Source: Bacteroidales bacterium (lineage in GTDB: Bacteria; Bacteroidota; Bacteroidia; Bacteroidales; WCHB1-69). From it: a stretch of DNA of 64,000 bases. The stretch is taken from NCBI GenBank assembly GCA_017394765.1, contig JAFPXF010000058.1, forward strand, positions 1 to 64,000, given 5' to 3'. Shown here one piece after another: positions 33,033 to 42,525 of this stretch. Each line of letters begins with the position of its first letter. Within the stretch, counting starts at the first letter, position 1. The position numbers were made by a program, and so were the translations under genes. The notes under the pieces are model-generated. The model was not told the origin of the DNA. It was given only the letters and a program-made list of their open reading frames with translations, and ran no database searches.

Positions 33033-35843
33033 CTATTTCTCGGGCTTTAAATCGACACGGGTGTAGTTATCGTAATTGAAGTACTTCTTCATGAAGTTGA
33101 CGAGGTCTTTGTTGGTAACGGCATTCACCATATCGGCGTACTCGTTCACGGCATTCATGTCTTCGCCATACAACACTTTGTTTTGGATATAGCTGCGCCA
33201 GAAAGTGTTGGTTTGGATGTTCTTTTCGCGGGTGGAAATCAACTGCTTTTTCACCTTGGCGAGAGTCTTCTTGTCGGTGCCCTTTTTGCCCACAGTTTTG
33301 AGGATGTCAAGGCAAACATCCGCCAGTTTGTCGGTCTTTTGGGGGCTGCAGCCCAGCATAATCATCAACGTGTAGGTGGGGGTGGGGAATTTCGAGGTAA
33401 CCATCTGGAGCATCGGGGAATAGACATCACCCATCTTCTCGCGGACAATCTCCAGCAGATATTGTTCCAGCACATCACCCAGCACGCTCACCGTGACATT
33501 GTTCTTGGCGTTATAGTCAAACGGCTGTTCAAAACAGAGACCCATCCAGCCTTGTTCCTCCTGACCGTAGTACTCAATATCTTTTTGGATACCTGTGAAA
33601 TTGGGTTTGAAAACGCTGCCGTCAAAGTTCTCTCTTTTGTCAGAGGTCTTCATGGAGCCCAAATAGACACAGAGGAGTTCGTCCATCACCTTCTCGTCGA
33701 AGTTGCCCACAAAAACGAAGGTGAAGTCGGCGGGGTTGGCAAAGCGTTCCTTGTAAATCCGGACGGCTTTCTCAAAATCAACTTTCTTGAGATATTCGGG
33801 GGTCATCGTGAGTTGGTTAACCAGATAGGGGTCTTGCTGGGTGGCCTTGTCAAGGAGGGCAGCGATGAAACGGTACATAATATTGGCCTTGAGCATCTTG
33901 AGTCCCTCTTCCGTTTCGTTCAGCACCAGTTCGCAAGCGGTTTCATCCGCACGCGGGTTGGTGAAGAAGGCATTCAGGTACTGGAAGAAGAATTCGAGGT
34001 CTTTCGGGGTGGAGGAGCCGCCCAAGCTCTCGGTCATGGCACCAATGTCGGGTGTGACACCGGCCTGTTTGCTCTTGAGTTTTTTCACCAGGGAGTTGTA
34101 GTCAATCTCGGCGATACCGCTACGGTCAATGATGTCGGCGGCGAAGTTGGCGGAAGGAAGATCCTCCACTTTGTAAAGACTCAAGCCTCCCTTACTAATG
34201 GCCGTGAAAAGGATTTCATCGTTCTTGTAGTCGGTTTTCTTGAGGATAACCTCAATGCCGTTGGAAAGAGTGACCTTTTTGCCCTTGATGGCAGGAATTT
34301 CCTCGCGTTTGACGATGGAACCAGGTTTCAAGGTGCCTCTCTCCACAATTTCCTGTTCCTTGTAAGTGTCCACGTATGGCGTGACATCCTTCAGCTTCTC
34401 ATTGGTGATAACTCTGAGGACCTCGTCTTTGGCAGGCACATTCACACCTTCCTTTTCAGGAGCCATCACGATAGCCACGAAATTCTCAGGTGTAATCCAG
34501 TCTTTGGCCAAATCATTGATTTCATTCACGTATATGCCATCAATGAGTTTCTTAGCAAGGTTATATTCACGCTTGGCGCCCGGGATGGGATCACCATGCA
34601 GGAAGTTGCTCACATATTCAGAAGCATAGCGGGAAGATTCCGTTTTGTCGGTCTCGTTGGCGGCACGCTCCATGCGCTCCAACAGGGCAACCTTGGCACG
34701 GTCGAGCTCAGTCTTGAGGAAACCGTATTTGAGCACGCGGTAGTCCTCTTTCATCAACACTTCAATAGATTCGAGGATTTTGTTCTCCTTGCAGGCAGCC
34801 TGGGAACCGTACATGTCGGTAAGGCCGATGAAGTCGGAATATCCCGTAGAGGCCTGAATGAAGGGGCATTGGGGATTTTGCGCCATTTCTTCCAAACGGG
34901 CGTCATACATCTCATTAAAGAGATCGATAAGCAGTTGCTTGCGGTAGTCACCCACGGTCTTGACGGCGAAGTGGGGGAACTTGCGGACGAGCATAATGGT
35001 GTTGCCGGCGGCCTCCTTGTCGGTGCAAACGGCAACGAGGGGCTCTTTGTTCTTGCCAATGGCATACTGTTCCTTCACACGCGGGTTCTGCACGGCCGGA
35101 ATGTCGCTGAACAGGTTCTTGATTTTGGCTTCCACCTGATCCACGTCAATATCACCAACCACGATGACAGCCTGCAAATCAGGGCGGTACCAATCATTGT
35201 AAAAGTCTTTGATGACCTGGTAGTCGAAGTTCTGGATGATGTCAAGCAGTCCGATGGGCATACGGTCGGCATAACGGGAATCTTTCATCAGCACAGGCCA
35301 GTACTCCTTGCGCATACGGTCGTCCGCGCCAAGTCCGAGACGGTACTCTTCGGTAATGACGCCTCTTTCGGCATCAATCTCCTTGTGGTCATAGAGCAAT
35401 CCATGGGCCCAGCCGCGCAGGATTTGCAGGCCGAGGTCAAGATTCTTGGGATCATCGAGCGGCATGGGAATCATATAGACCGTCTCGTCAAAGGAGGTAT
35501 AGGCGTTGAGGTCGGCACCGAACACCACACCGATGCTCTGCAGCTTGTCGATCATCGTATTGCCGGGCATCCCCTCGATACCGTTGAAGGCCATGTGCTC
35601 AGTGAAGTGTGCCAAGCCGCGCTGGTTGTCGTTCTCTTGATTGGAGCCGGCGTTCACGGCCAAGCGGAATTCCACTACCTTCTTGGGTTGGGCATTCTGA
35701 CGGATGTAATAGGTCATCCCGTTACTTAATTTACCGATGCGGACACGAGGATCGTTTTTCATCACTTCGTTCAGGTTCACATCCTGTCCGAAGACAAACG
35801 CCGCGGTAAGGACAAGGCTGAATAATAAGATAATTTTTTTCAT
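33033..35843 (-). CDS. M16-family zinc peptidase (pitrilysin-like, two-domain)
   Basis: A 936-residue exported peptidase. A signal peptide (1-20) precedes a catalytic half with the inverted zinc motif HFTEH at 79-83 and the downstream Glu in ERGVITEEYR. A second half of the same fold lacks the zinc motif, as usual for two-domain M16 enzymes. These act as clam-shell peptidases on peptides in the periplasm. It follows gldG by 32 bases and may share its transcript. Confidence 0.92.
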   Translation of the reverse strand: MKKIILLFSLVLTAAFVFGQDVNLNEVMKNDPRVRIGKLSNGMTYYIRQNAQPKKVVEFRLAVNAGSNQENDNQRGLAHFTEHMAFNGIEGMPGNTMIDKLQSIGVVFGADLNAYTSFDETVYMIPMPLDDPKNLDLGLQILRGWAHGLLYDHKEIDAERGVITEEYRLGLGADDRMRKEYWPVLMKDSRYADRMPIGLLDIIQNFDYQVIKDFYNDWYRPDLQAVIVVGDIDVDQVEAKIKNLFSDIPAVQNPRVKEQYAIGKNKEPLVAVCTDKEAAGNTIMLVRKFPHFAVKTVGDYRKQLLIDLFNEMYDARLEEMAQNPQCPFIQASTGYSDFIGLTDMYGSQAACKENKILESIEVLMKEDYRVLKYGFLKTELDRAKVALLERMERAANETDKTESSRYASEYVSNFLHGDPIPGAKREYNLAKKLIDGIYVNEINDLAKDWITPENFVAIVMAPEKEGVNVPAKDEVLRVITNEKLKDVTPYVDTYKEQEIVERGTLKPGSIVKREEIPAIKGKKVTLSNGIEVILKKTDYKNDEILFTAISKGGLSLYKVEDLPSANFAADIIDRSGIAEIDYNSLVKKLKSKQAGVTPDIGAMTESLGGSSTPKDLEFFFQYLNAFFTNPRADETACELVLNETEEGLKMLKANIMYRFIAALLDKATQQDPYLVNQLTMTPEYLKKVDFEKAVRIYKERFANPADFTFVFVGNFDEKVMDELLCVYLGSMKTSDKRENFDGSVFKPNFTGIQKDIEYYGQEEQGWMGLCFEQPFDYNAKNNVTVSVLGDVLEQYLLEIVREKMGDVYSPMLQMVTSKFPTPTYTLMIMLGCSPQKTDKLADVCLDILKTVGKKGTDKKTLAKVKKQLISTREKNIQTNTFWRSYIQNKVLYGEDMNAVNEYADMVNAVTNKDLVNFMKKYFNYDNYTRVDLKPEK

Positions 35844-35875
35844 AAAAAGGGTTTTGATGATTGATGATTATATCT

Positions 35876-37648
35876 TTATGATTGTTTTTTCTTGGAAAAA
35901 CGGATTTTGCGCAGCACGATAAGCACAATACCCAGCAAGGTGATGATCAGCAACGGTATGCCGATGTTGAGGATGGCAAGCTTGACCTTCTTGCCACGGA
36001 TCTTCTCCTGATTGAGGGAGCCGATCTTGAAATTCTTGGCACGCAGTTGCAACAAGTCATCGTCGTCGCAGAGGTAGTTGACGCAGTTGACGATGAATTG
36101 GGTGTTGTCAAAAATGGTACGGGTATAGATGTCGTAACCGGCAGGATAGGGCTGGTTACGTTTGCGGTCGAAAGGATTGCGGATAATATCACCGTCCGCG
36201 ACGAAAATCTGCCGCGTGGGCACGCTATGGTCTCGGTAGTCGAGCTGCTTGATGGTGTCGAACTCAATGGGCAGGATGCCTTTGAAGGCAGACTCGAAGG
36301 TGCCCTCCACGAGGACTGCAATCGGCAAGTTGTGGAAGGCAAACTCCTGCATGTTAGGCTTTGTGAGGGCAGCATGCAACGAAACAATGGAAGGCGCCGG
36401 CACCAACTTGGAGCGCTCGGAGCTGAACATCAACGGTGTCTTGACAAGATTCTCCGACTTGCCCACCATGTCGATGGATCCGGCAAAGTCGGACTTCACC
36501 TCCTTTATATTGCGCACGATAGGATGGTCGCTGAAGTTGACGATGTCCAAGCTGTAGGGGAAAGCCATGAACTTGTACTGAGGCTTGTCGCCGAGCATAC
36601 CGACCTGCTGCGGTATGGGCAGGCAGCTGAGGTCTTGGATGAGGTTGGGGTTGAGGCGCACGCCGTAAGTGAAGAAGAGGTCGTTGATATACAGCGAGCG
36701 GGGTGTGGCAAAAAACTCGGCCGCGCTTTGCAAACTGTCGAGCGATGCCGTGGTGTTGTCCACAAGCCAGAGGATTTTGCCGCCGCGCATCACGAACTGA
36801 TCGAGGATGTATTTGTCAAACTCCCGGAAGGGCTCTGTGGGTTGCGCAATGATAAGGACATCGTACTTGTTATCGCCCAGCTTGAGCGTCTGTTTGACGG
36901 AATCCTCCACACTGATGTTGCGCAGGGCATTGATCTTTCCATCCAAGATGATGCGCGTCACGTTGTAGAAACGTTGCAGCTGCATGGCGGTCCAGCAAGT
37001 GTTGTAAAAGTCCAACTCGCCGTGGCCTTCCACGTATGCGACCCGAGGCTTCTCCGTCTTCATCAAACGCCGGATGGGAGATACAAGGTTGTACTCCAGC
37101 TCCTGGATGGAATATTGCAGCCAGTCGGAGCCTGACGGGTCGGCCACCACCACCTGCGCGGGGTACTCGTGGCCCCGGTAGGAGACAATGGCGCCGGGAA
37201 TCACCATGTGGGTGGAGTAACCCGATGCATCCTCGCGGCTGATGGGGATGGGCTCCAGCCCTTTCTTGACAAACTCCGCCAGGATGTTGTTGACCTCCTC
37301 GCCAGTCTTGCCCTCCAACGGGTCAATGAACTCAAAATAGACGTTCTTGGAATAGCTGCGGAAGTCCTGAAGCATCTGCTCCACTTGTTTGGCGAACAGC
37401 TGATAGTCGGCCGGCTGATCTTTACCCTTGAGATAAACGCGGAAATAGACCCTGTCCTCCAGATTTTTCAGCATCTCAATCGTCGAAGGTGACAAGGAGT
37501 GCCGTTTGTCTTTCGTCAAGTCGATGCGAAAGAACAGGAAGGAGGAGAGAATATTGACGACGACAAGAACTGCCACCGCCACAAGAAGCCCGATCAGGGT
37601 GTTTTTCTTGAATTGCTTGCTGCTTTTGCTGCCTGTGTTCTTTTTCAT
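35876..37648 (-). CDS. gldG: Gliding-motility ABC transporter component GldG
   Basis: A 590-residue GldG-type protein. An N-terminal helix (TLIGLLVAVAVLVVVNILSS) precedes a large outside domain starting RIDLTKDKRHSLSPSTIEMLKNL, a family hallmark. A second helix lies near the C-terminus (LAILNIGIPLLIITLLGIVLIV). With GldF (next gene upstream) and the ATPase GldA (not in this window) it forms an ABC complex needed for gliding in Flavobacterium. Many non-gliding Bacteroidetes also keep it, where its job is unclear. The spacing to gldF is 18 bases. Confidence 0.92.
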   Translation of the reverse strand: MKKNTGSKSSKQFKKNTLIGLLVAVAVLVVVNILSSFLFFRIDLTKDKRHSLSPSTIEMLKNLEDRVYFRVYLKGKDQPADYQLFAKQVEQMLQDFRSYSKNVYFEFIDPLEGKTGEEVNNILAEFVKKGLEPIPISREDASGYSTHMVIPGAIVSYRGHEYPAQVVVADPSGSDWLQYSIQELEYNLVSPIRRLMKTEKPRVAYVEGHGELDFYNTCWTAMQLQRFYNVTRIILDGKINALRNISVEDSVKQTLKLGDNKYDVLIIAQPTEPFREFDKYILDQFVMRGGKILWLVDNTTASLDSLQSAAEFFATPRSLYINDLFFTYGVRLNPNLIQDLSCLPIPQQVGMLGDKPQYKFMAFPYSLDIVNFSDHPIVRNIKEVKSDFAGSIDMVGKSENLVKTPLMFSSERSKLVPAPSIVSLHAALTKPNMQEFAFHNLPIAVLVEGTFESAFKGILPIEFDTIKQLDYRDHSVPTRQIFVADGDIIRNPFDRKRNQPYPAGYDIYTRTIFDNTQFIVNCVNYLCDDDDLLQLRAKNFKIGSLNQEKIRGKKVKLAILNIGIPLLIITLLGIVLIVLRKIRFSKKKQS

Positions 37649-37666
37649 AACTTCGCTCCTTTCTTT

Positions 37667-38398
37667 TTACCATTTACGTTTAAGTAGAACAATGCGTGTG
37701 CCGAAGAGAAAAACGAAAATGACACTGCAGAAATAGACGATGTCGCGGCTGTCGATGACACCCTTGCTGATGGAAGCGTAGTGGTGTTCGATACCGAGCG
37801 ACTTGATATAGTAGCCAACAGCCCCAAGCGACTCGAACGAATAGATGAAGGCAAATCCGAAGGAGAGGATGAAGCAGAGCGGGGCGGCAATAATGAAAGC
37901 GATGATCTGGTTGTTGGTCAATGCCGAGGAGAAGATGCCGACGGAGATATAGGTTGCGCCGAGCAGAAGCAGTCCCAAGTAGGACCCCCAGGTGCTTCCC
38001 ATATCCATGTTGCCCACAGGGTTGCCCAACAAGACCACAGAAACCACATAGACCAACGTGGGCAACAGGGCGATAGCAAGCAAGGTGAGGCAGGAAAGGA
38101 ACTTGGCCCAGATGATTTGCATGTCCGTCAAGGGTTTTGTCAGCAACAAATCCATGGTGCCGGTACGACGTTCTTCAGCAAAGGAGCGCATGGTAATGGC
38201 GGGCACCAAAAAGAGGAAAAGGAACTGCGACAGGTTGAAAAGCCCGTGCAGGTCGGCCAATCCGGCCTCCATCACGTTGTCCACGTTGGGAAACACCCAC
38301 AGGAACAGACCCGTGATGATGAGGAACACCCCTACAAACACATACCCTATGATTGAACTCAGAAAGGACTTTATCTCCTTGATATACAAACTTAACAT
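37667..38398 (-). CDS. gldF: Gliding-motility ABC permease GldF
   Basis: A 243-residue ABC-2 type permease with six helices. The ATG at 38398 is chosen because the family starts MLSLYIKEIKSFLSS and the promoter box overlaps the longer version. The motif FLFLVPAITMRSFAEERRTGTMDLLLTKPL is the typical coupling segment of this permease class. It is the first gene of the gldF-gldG-M16-ahcY group. Confidence 0.92.
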   Translation of the reverse strand: MLSLYIKEIKSFLSSIIGYVFVGVFLIITGLFLWVFPNVDNVMEAGLADLHGLFNLSQFLFLFLVPAITMRSFAEERRTGTMDLLLTKPLTDMQIIWAKFLSCLTLLAIALLPTLVYVVSVVLLGNPVGNMDMGSTWGSYLGLLLLGATYISVGIFSSALTNNQIIAFIIAAPLCFILSFGFAFIYSFESLGAVGYYIKSLGIEHHYASISKGVIDSRDIVYFCSVIFVFLFGTRIVLLKRKW

Positions 38399-38416
38399 CG
38401 TCTCTATAATTAGGGC

Positions 38417-38425
38417 GCAAAAGTA
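38417..38425 (-). promoter_or_regulatory. Promoter -7 box for gldF
   Basis: Minus strand TACTTTTGC, 19 bases upstream of the ATG at 38398. Confidence 0.6.
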
Positions 38426-38454
38426 CATAAATTATGAATACACACGGACAAATG

Positions 38455-38492
38455 AAATTGTGGGGACGCCGCGTGCAACGTCCCCACAATTT
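38455..38492 (-). terminator. Hairpin terminator of the M3 peptidase gene
   Basis: A perfect 14-base stem (AAATTGTGGGGACG with CGTCCCCACAATTT) around a 10-base loop, 12 bases past the M3 peptidase stop. The T tract after it is weak, so termination may rely partly on the T residues in the stem. Confidence 0.75.
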
Positions 38493-38503
38493 CAGAGGGA
38501 AAA

Positions 38504-40564
38504 CTACTGTTTTCCGGATTCCGTCAAGCCGTCCCTTTCCAACAGTGCGTCAAGCTTGGGTGCGCGGCCGCGGAAGTCGGTGAACATCTCCATGGCCGGT
38601 TTGGAACCGCCTTTTGAGAGGATGGTTTCCAAATAGCGGTCGGCCACTTCGCGGTTCATCACGCCCTTCTCCTTAAAAAGCGAAAAGGCATCCGCCTCCA
38701 GCATCTCGGCCCATTTGTAGCCATAGTATCCAGCGGCGTACCCGCCAGAGAAGATATGGTTGAAGGCCGTACACATGCAGGCTTCGGGGTGAATGGGCAA
38801 TGAGGCGAGCGGTGCAAAGACGCGCTGCTCCTCGGCACGCACATCCATGTCTGCGCCAAATTCCGCAGTGTGCCAGTTCATGTCAAGATAGCCGAAGCAG
38901 AGCTGCCGCGCCGAGGCATAACCCGCCATGTACTGGCGCATCTTTTTAAGCTGCTCTATATACGGCATAGGAATCAGCTCGCCCGTCTGATGGTGGCGAG
39001 CAAATGTTTCAAGAAACTCATGCTCCACAGCCCAATTCTCGTTCAACTGCGAGGGCAGCTCGACAAAGTCATGCTGTGAATTGGTGCAGGAGAGCGAAAC
39101 GTAGCGCACATCGGAAAGCATGCCGTTGAGTGCATGCCCGAACTCGTGCAGGAAAGTGGTCACCTCATCGAAGGAGAGCAACGAGGGCCTCTTTGTTGTG
39201 GAGGGGGTGAAATTCATCACCAAGCTCACCAACGGGCGCACATCGTGTCCCGCCGCATCGACCCACTGCTCACGGAAAGTGGTCATCCACGCCCCGCTGC
39301 GTTTGGTGGCACGCGGGTGGAAATCCAAATAGAGCACCGACATGAAACGCTCGCCGTGATACACTTCATAGACCTTCACATCCTTATGATAGACGCTGAT
39401 GTCGGTGACCGCAACGAAGTGCAAATTGTACAGATGGGTGGCCAAAGAGAAGACCCCCTCGATCACATTCTCCAACTTGAAATAGGGCTTAAGGGTCTCA
39501 GCATTGAGGTTGAAGAGTGCATCTTTCTGTTTCTCTGAATAATATTGGAAATCCCACGGTTGCAATTCACCCTCGAAGCCCAAAGCGTGGGCATAGTCGT
39601 TCAGGGCGGCCACCTCCCGATGGGCGGCGGGAACGGAGTACTTTTTCAACTCGTCGAGCAATTTATAGACCTCTTCTGCATTTTGGGCCATGCGGTTGTG
39701 CAGCACATATTGCGCATAGTTTTCGTAACCAAGCAGATGGGCAATCTGCCGCCGACAAGCGAGAATTTGGCGGATGTTGTCGCAGTTGTCGTAAGGACCG
39801 CCGTGGGCAATACAGCAGGAGTGGTCGTACATCTCCTTGCGCAAGGCGCGGTCGTCGGCGTATGTGAGCACGGCGCGGCGACTGGGGAAGGAGAGGTCGA
39901 ACAGGTAGCCTTCCTGTCCTTTGTCACGAGCCTTCTGGGCGGCAATGTCCAGGTCGCCCTCAGGGATACCCTGCAGACGTGTCGTATCCTCGACGTGCAA
40001 TTGCCAGGCGTTGGTGGCAGCCAAGGCGTTTTGTCCGAATTGCAGCGTGAGGTTGGAAAGCTTGACGGAAAGTTCCTGGAAGAGCGGCTTTTGGTCAGCG
40101 GGGAGGGTGGCGCCGTTGCTCTCAAAAGCATCGTATGTAAGCTTCAGCAACATACGTTCCTCGCCTGTCAACGTGGCAAGTTCACGGTCGTAAACCTCGC
40201 GTACCCGCCCGAAAAGCGTGTCGTCCAGATAGAGTTCGTTGTAATGCCGGGTGACCATCGGCTGGATGGTGTTGGCCATCTCCTGCATCTCCGGAGTGGC
40301 GTCGCACTCGAGGATGTTGAAAAAGAGCCCGGTGGCGCGCCCCAACGCTTCACCGGCCCGGTCGAGGGCCGCGATGGTGTTTTCAAAGGTGGCGGGTGCC
40401 GGATTGTTCTTGATCTGTTCCACCTCCTGCTTTGCCATCTCTATCGCGGCGGTGAAGGCCGGCACATAGTGTTCCGGACGTATAAGATCGAAAGGAGGGG
40501 TTTGGTGCGGGGTGTCCCATGCCTGCAGGATGGGATTGGAAAGGATGGTATTCTGTGTTGTCAT
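38504..40564 (-). CDS. M3-family zinc oligopeptidase (Dcp/OpdA type)
   Basis: A 686-residue M3 peptidase with the zinc motif HEFGH in FLHEFGHALNGM and the downstream substrate motif YGYKWAEMLEADAFSLF. No signal peptide is seen, so it should degrade short peptides in the cytoplasm, as oligopeptidase A and dipeptidyl carboxypeptidase do; the two cannot be told apart by eye. It starts nine bases after ispF and is probably the last gene of the porU-porV-ispF run. Confidence 0.93.
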   Translation of the reverse strand: MTTQNTILSNPILQAWDTPHQTPPFDLIRPEHYVPAFTAAIEMAKQEVEQIKNNPAPATFENTIAALDRAGEALGRATGLFFNILECDATPEMQEMANTIQPMVTRHYNELYLDDTLFGRVREVYDRELATLTGEERMLLKLTYDAFESNGATLPADQKPLFQELSVKLSNLTLQFGQNALAATNAWQLHVEDTTRLQGIPEGDLDIAAQKARDKGQEGYLFDLSFPSRRAVLTYADDRALRKEMYDHSCCIAHGGPYDNCDNIRQILACRRQIAHLLGYENYAQYVLHNRMAQNAEEVYKLLDELKKYSVPAAHREVAALNDYAHALGFEGELQPWDFQYYSEKQKDALFNLNAETLKPYFKLENVIEGVFSLATHLYNLHFVAVTDISVYHKDVKVYEVYHGERFMSVLYLDFHPRATKRSGAWMTTFREQWVDAAGHDVRPLVSLVMNFTPSTTKRPSLLSFDEVTTFLHEFGHALNGMLSDVRYVSLSCTNSQHDFVELPSQLNENWAVEHEFLETFARHHQTGELIPMPYIEQLKKMRQYMAGYASARQLCFGYLDMNWHTAEFGADMDVRAEEQRVFAPLASLPIHPEACMCTAFNHIFSGGYAAGYYGYKWAEMLEADAFSLFKEKGVMNREVADRYLETILSKGGSKPAMEMFTDFRGRAPKLDALLERDGLTESGKQ

Positions 40565-40573
40565 TATGGGAAA

Positions 40574-41056
40574 TTATTGTTCGATGGTGGCGACCACAAC
40601 GGCGGCAATGCCTTCGCCCCGTCCGGTGAAACCCATGCCCTCGTTGGTCTTCGCCTTGATGGAGAAGTTGGCGGGGTCCAGATGGAGAAGCTTTGACAAC
40701 GTGGCCGTCATCTCATCGGTATAAGGTTTCATCTTGGGATTCTCCAACACAAGCGTGCAGTCCACATTGTGGACCATCCACCCCTGCTGATACAGCAACT
40801 CCACCACCTTGGAGAGCAGGCAAGTGCTGTCGATATTGGAGAACTGGCTGTCGTTGTCAGGGAAGTGGGTGCCGATGTCCTTGAGGGCGGCTGCCCCAAG
40901 CAGGGCGTCGCAAAGCGCGTGAATGAGCACGTCACCGTCGGAGTGGGCGGCTAACCCCAGCTCGTACGGGATGTGGACCCCACCGATGACGAGCGGACGG
41001 CCCGCCACGAACCGATGGGAGTCGTATCCAATGCCGACACGGAAATCCTTGCCCAT
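40574..41056 (-). CDS. ispF: 2-C-methyl-D-erythritol 2,4-cyclodiphosphate synthase
   Basis: A 160-residue IspF, the enzyme of the non-mevalonate isoprenoid pathway that cyclises CDP-methylerythritol phosphate. The ATG at 41056 directly follows the porV stop by one base and starts the family motif RVGIGYDSHRF, whose Asp and His bind zinc. HSDGDVLIHALCDALLGAA supplies the third ligand, and the end reads TNEGMGFTGRGEGIAA. The close coupling to porV is shared position, not shared function, as far as can be seen. Confidence 0.96.
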   Translation of the reverse strand: MGKDFRVGIGYDSHRFVAGRPLVIGGVHIPYELGLAAHSDGDVLIHALCDALLGAAALKDIGTHFPDNDSQFSNIDSTCLLSKVVELLYQQGWMVHNVDCTLVLENPKMKPYTDEMTATLSKLLHLDPANFSIKAKTNEGMGFTGRGEGIAAVVVATIEQ

Positions 41057-41057
41057 G

Positions 41058-42326
41058 CTAACGAAGACGACCTTGTTGCTTGATCTCTTCCTTGTTGAAA
41101 GAGGCGAAATCGAAAGAGAGGGTGAAGCGCAACGTGTTGGCAAGCGGGTGGTTCTGGCCGTTCGTGGTGAACAGATAGGCCACGTCAATGGTGAAAATAT
41201 TGTATCTTATGCCTGCACCCACCGTGAGGAACTGACGGTTGCCCTTGTATTTGTTCTCGTGAAAATACCCGGCCCTGACAAAGAAAAGGTCACGATAACT
41301 GTATTCCGCGCCAATGGCCCATGCAATCTCAGCCATCTCCTCTCTGAACACACTGGCATTCTGACCATTATGTCCAATACCCGGTGCATCGTAAAAAGAC
41401 TGGATCATGCCTTGCGGCACGGAAACGTCGGGATTGCGGCCTGACAAAATAATCGGATTATTGTATTCATCGTACAAAATACGATTGTTAGAGTCCGTAG
41501 CATAAACCGGGTTGGTGGGCACCAACAACTTGTTGGCTTCCGCTGTGATGGCAAGCTTGTTGTAGGTGTCAAAGCTCATTTCATAACCAAGACCGAGACG
41601 CAGGTTCGTGGGCAGGAAGTCACGACGCAACGTTCCAGAGGAGTACGACATCTTGTTTCCCATGTTGGAGATGCAAAGTCCAGCACGCAGCGTGCTGTTT
41701 TCCAAACCTTTGACATCAAAATCCTGTTCATAGAAAAAGGAAAGGTCAGCGGCACCTGCCAAACCCGCACTGGTCTCCTCACCGCTCACATATTGACCGG
41801 CCGTGAGATTGGAGTAGATAAACCTCGGTGTAAGCGCAATCGACAACTGGTCAATCAATTTGCGGGAATAGGTGAAATCTATAGCGAATTCGTTGGGATT
41901 CTGTACAGAAAGCAACTCGCCGTAGTCATCCGTAAACTGGATGTCACCCAAAGAAAAATAGCGGATTGAGAAACCGATGGCATCCATCTCCGTCATACGA
42001 TAATAACCGCTGAGATAGGCCAAATTGATGTCATTGACCAATTTTCGGAGCCACGGGCTGTAGGACACGCTGATTCCGAAAGTGTTCTTGCTGAACACAT
42101 ACTTTGCAGGGTTGTAGGACTGGGAATTCACGTCTGGAGAGGTGGCACAACCCATGTCTCCCATGCCTCCCGCACGGGAATCGGGTGCTATGTTCAAAAA
42201 CGGAACTGCCGTGGTAATGGTGTTTAATTCTTTGCCGTTAAGTTGGTTAGGATTGATAATCTGGGCGTGGGCAACTGTAAGGGTGAAAAGTGTCGTCAGC
42301 ACGAGGAAGGTCGCTTTCTTTTTCAT
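41058..42326 (-). CDS. porV: Type IX secretion outer-membrane protein PorV
   Basis: A 422-residue FadL-like outer-membrane barrel of the PorV (LptO) family. A signal peptide is followed by the family start with NPNQLNGKELNTI and PFLNIAPDSRAGGMGDMG, then paired beta strands to the end. PorV receives cargo from the translocon and hands it to the sortase PorU for cleavage and attachment. It lies downstream of porU, matching the porU-porV order known in Flavobacterium, with 199 bases between them that include a hairpin. Confidence 0.93.
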   Translation of the reverse strand: MKKKATFLVLTTLFTLTVAHAQIINPNQLNGKELNTITTAVPFLNIAPDSRAGGMGDMGCATSPDVNSQSYNPAKYVFSKNTFGISVSYSPWLRKLVNDINLAYLSGYYRMTEMDAIGFSIRYFSLGDIQFTDDYGELLSVQNPNEFAIDFTYSRKLIDQLSIALTPRFIYSNLTAGQYVSGEETSAGLAGAADLSFFYEQDFDVKGLENSTLRAGLCISNMGNKMSYSSGTLRRDFLPTNLRLGLGYEMSFDTYNKLAITAEANKLLVPTNPVYATDSNNRILYDEYNNPIILSGRNPDVSVPQGMIQSFYDAPGIGHNGQNASVFREEMAEIAWAIGAEYSYRDLFFVRAGYFHENKYKGNRQFLTVGAGIRYNIFTIDVAYLFTTNGQNHPLANTLRFTLSFDFASFNKEEIKQQGRLR

Positions 42327-42440
42327 CGGGTCTTTCTTTTTTCTATATGATATGAACGTTTTTCTTTTTTCTCTAATGCGTTTTCAAACAATCATACGCA
42401 AAAGAGCATAACGCTACTTTCTCCACTTTATTTTTTTAGG

Positions 42441-42475
42441 GACAATTTTTTTTTGTTTTCGAAAAAAAGATTGTC
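42441..42475 (-). terminator. Possible hairpin between porU and porV
   Basis: GACAAT and ATTGTC arms with long T and A runs can fold into a weak A/T-rich stem. It could partially terminate porU transcripts before porV; no clear porV promoter was found, so full termination is doubtful. Confidence 0.4.
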
Positions 42476-42525
42476 CTGAGTGGCCAGAACTTTTTTTCCT
42501 TGAGTAGCCAACACCTGTGTTGACC

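Noticed and set aside
33183..35729. 848-codon open frame on the plus strand
   Set aside because: It lies fully antisense to the M16 peptidase gene, which has a signal peptide, zinc motif and family length; the frame is a by-product of codon bias.
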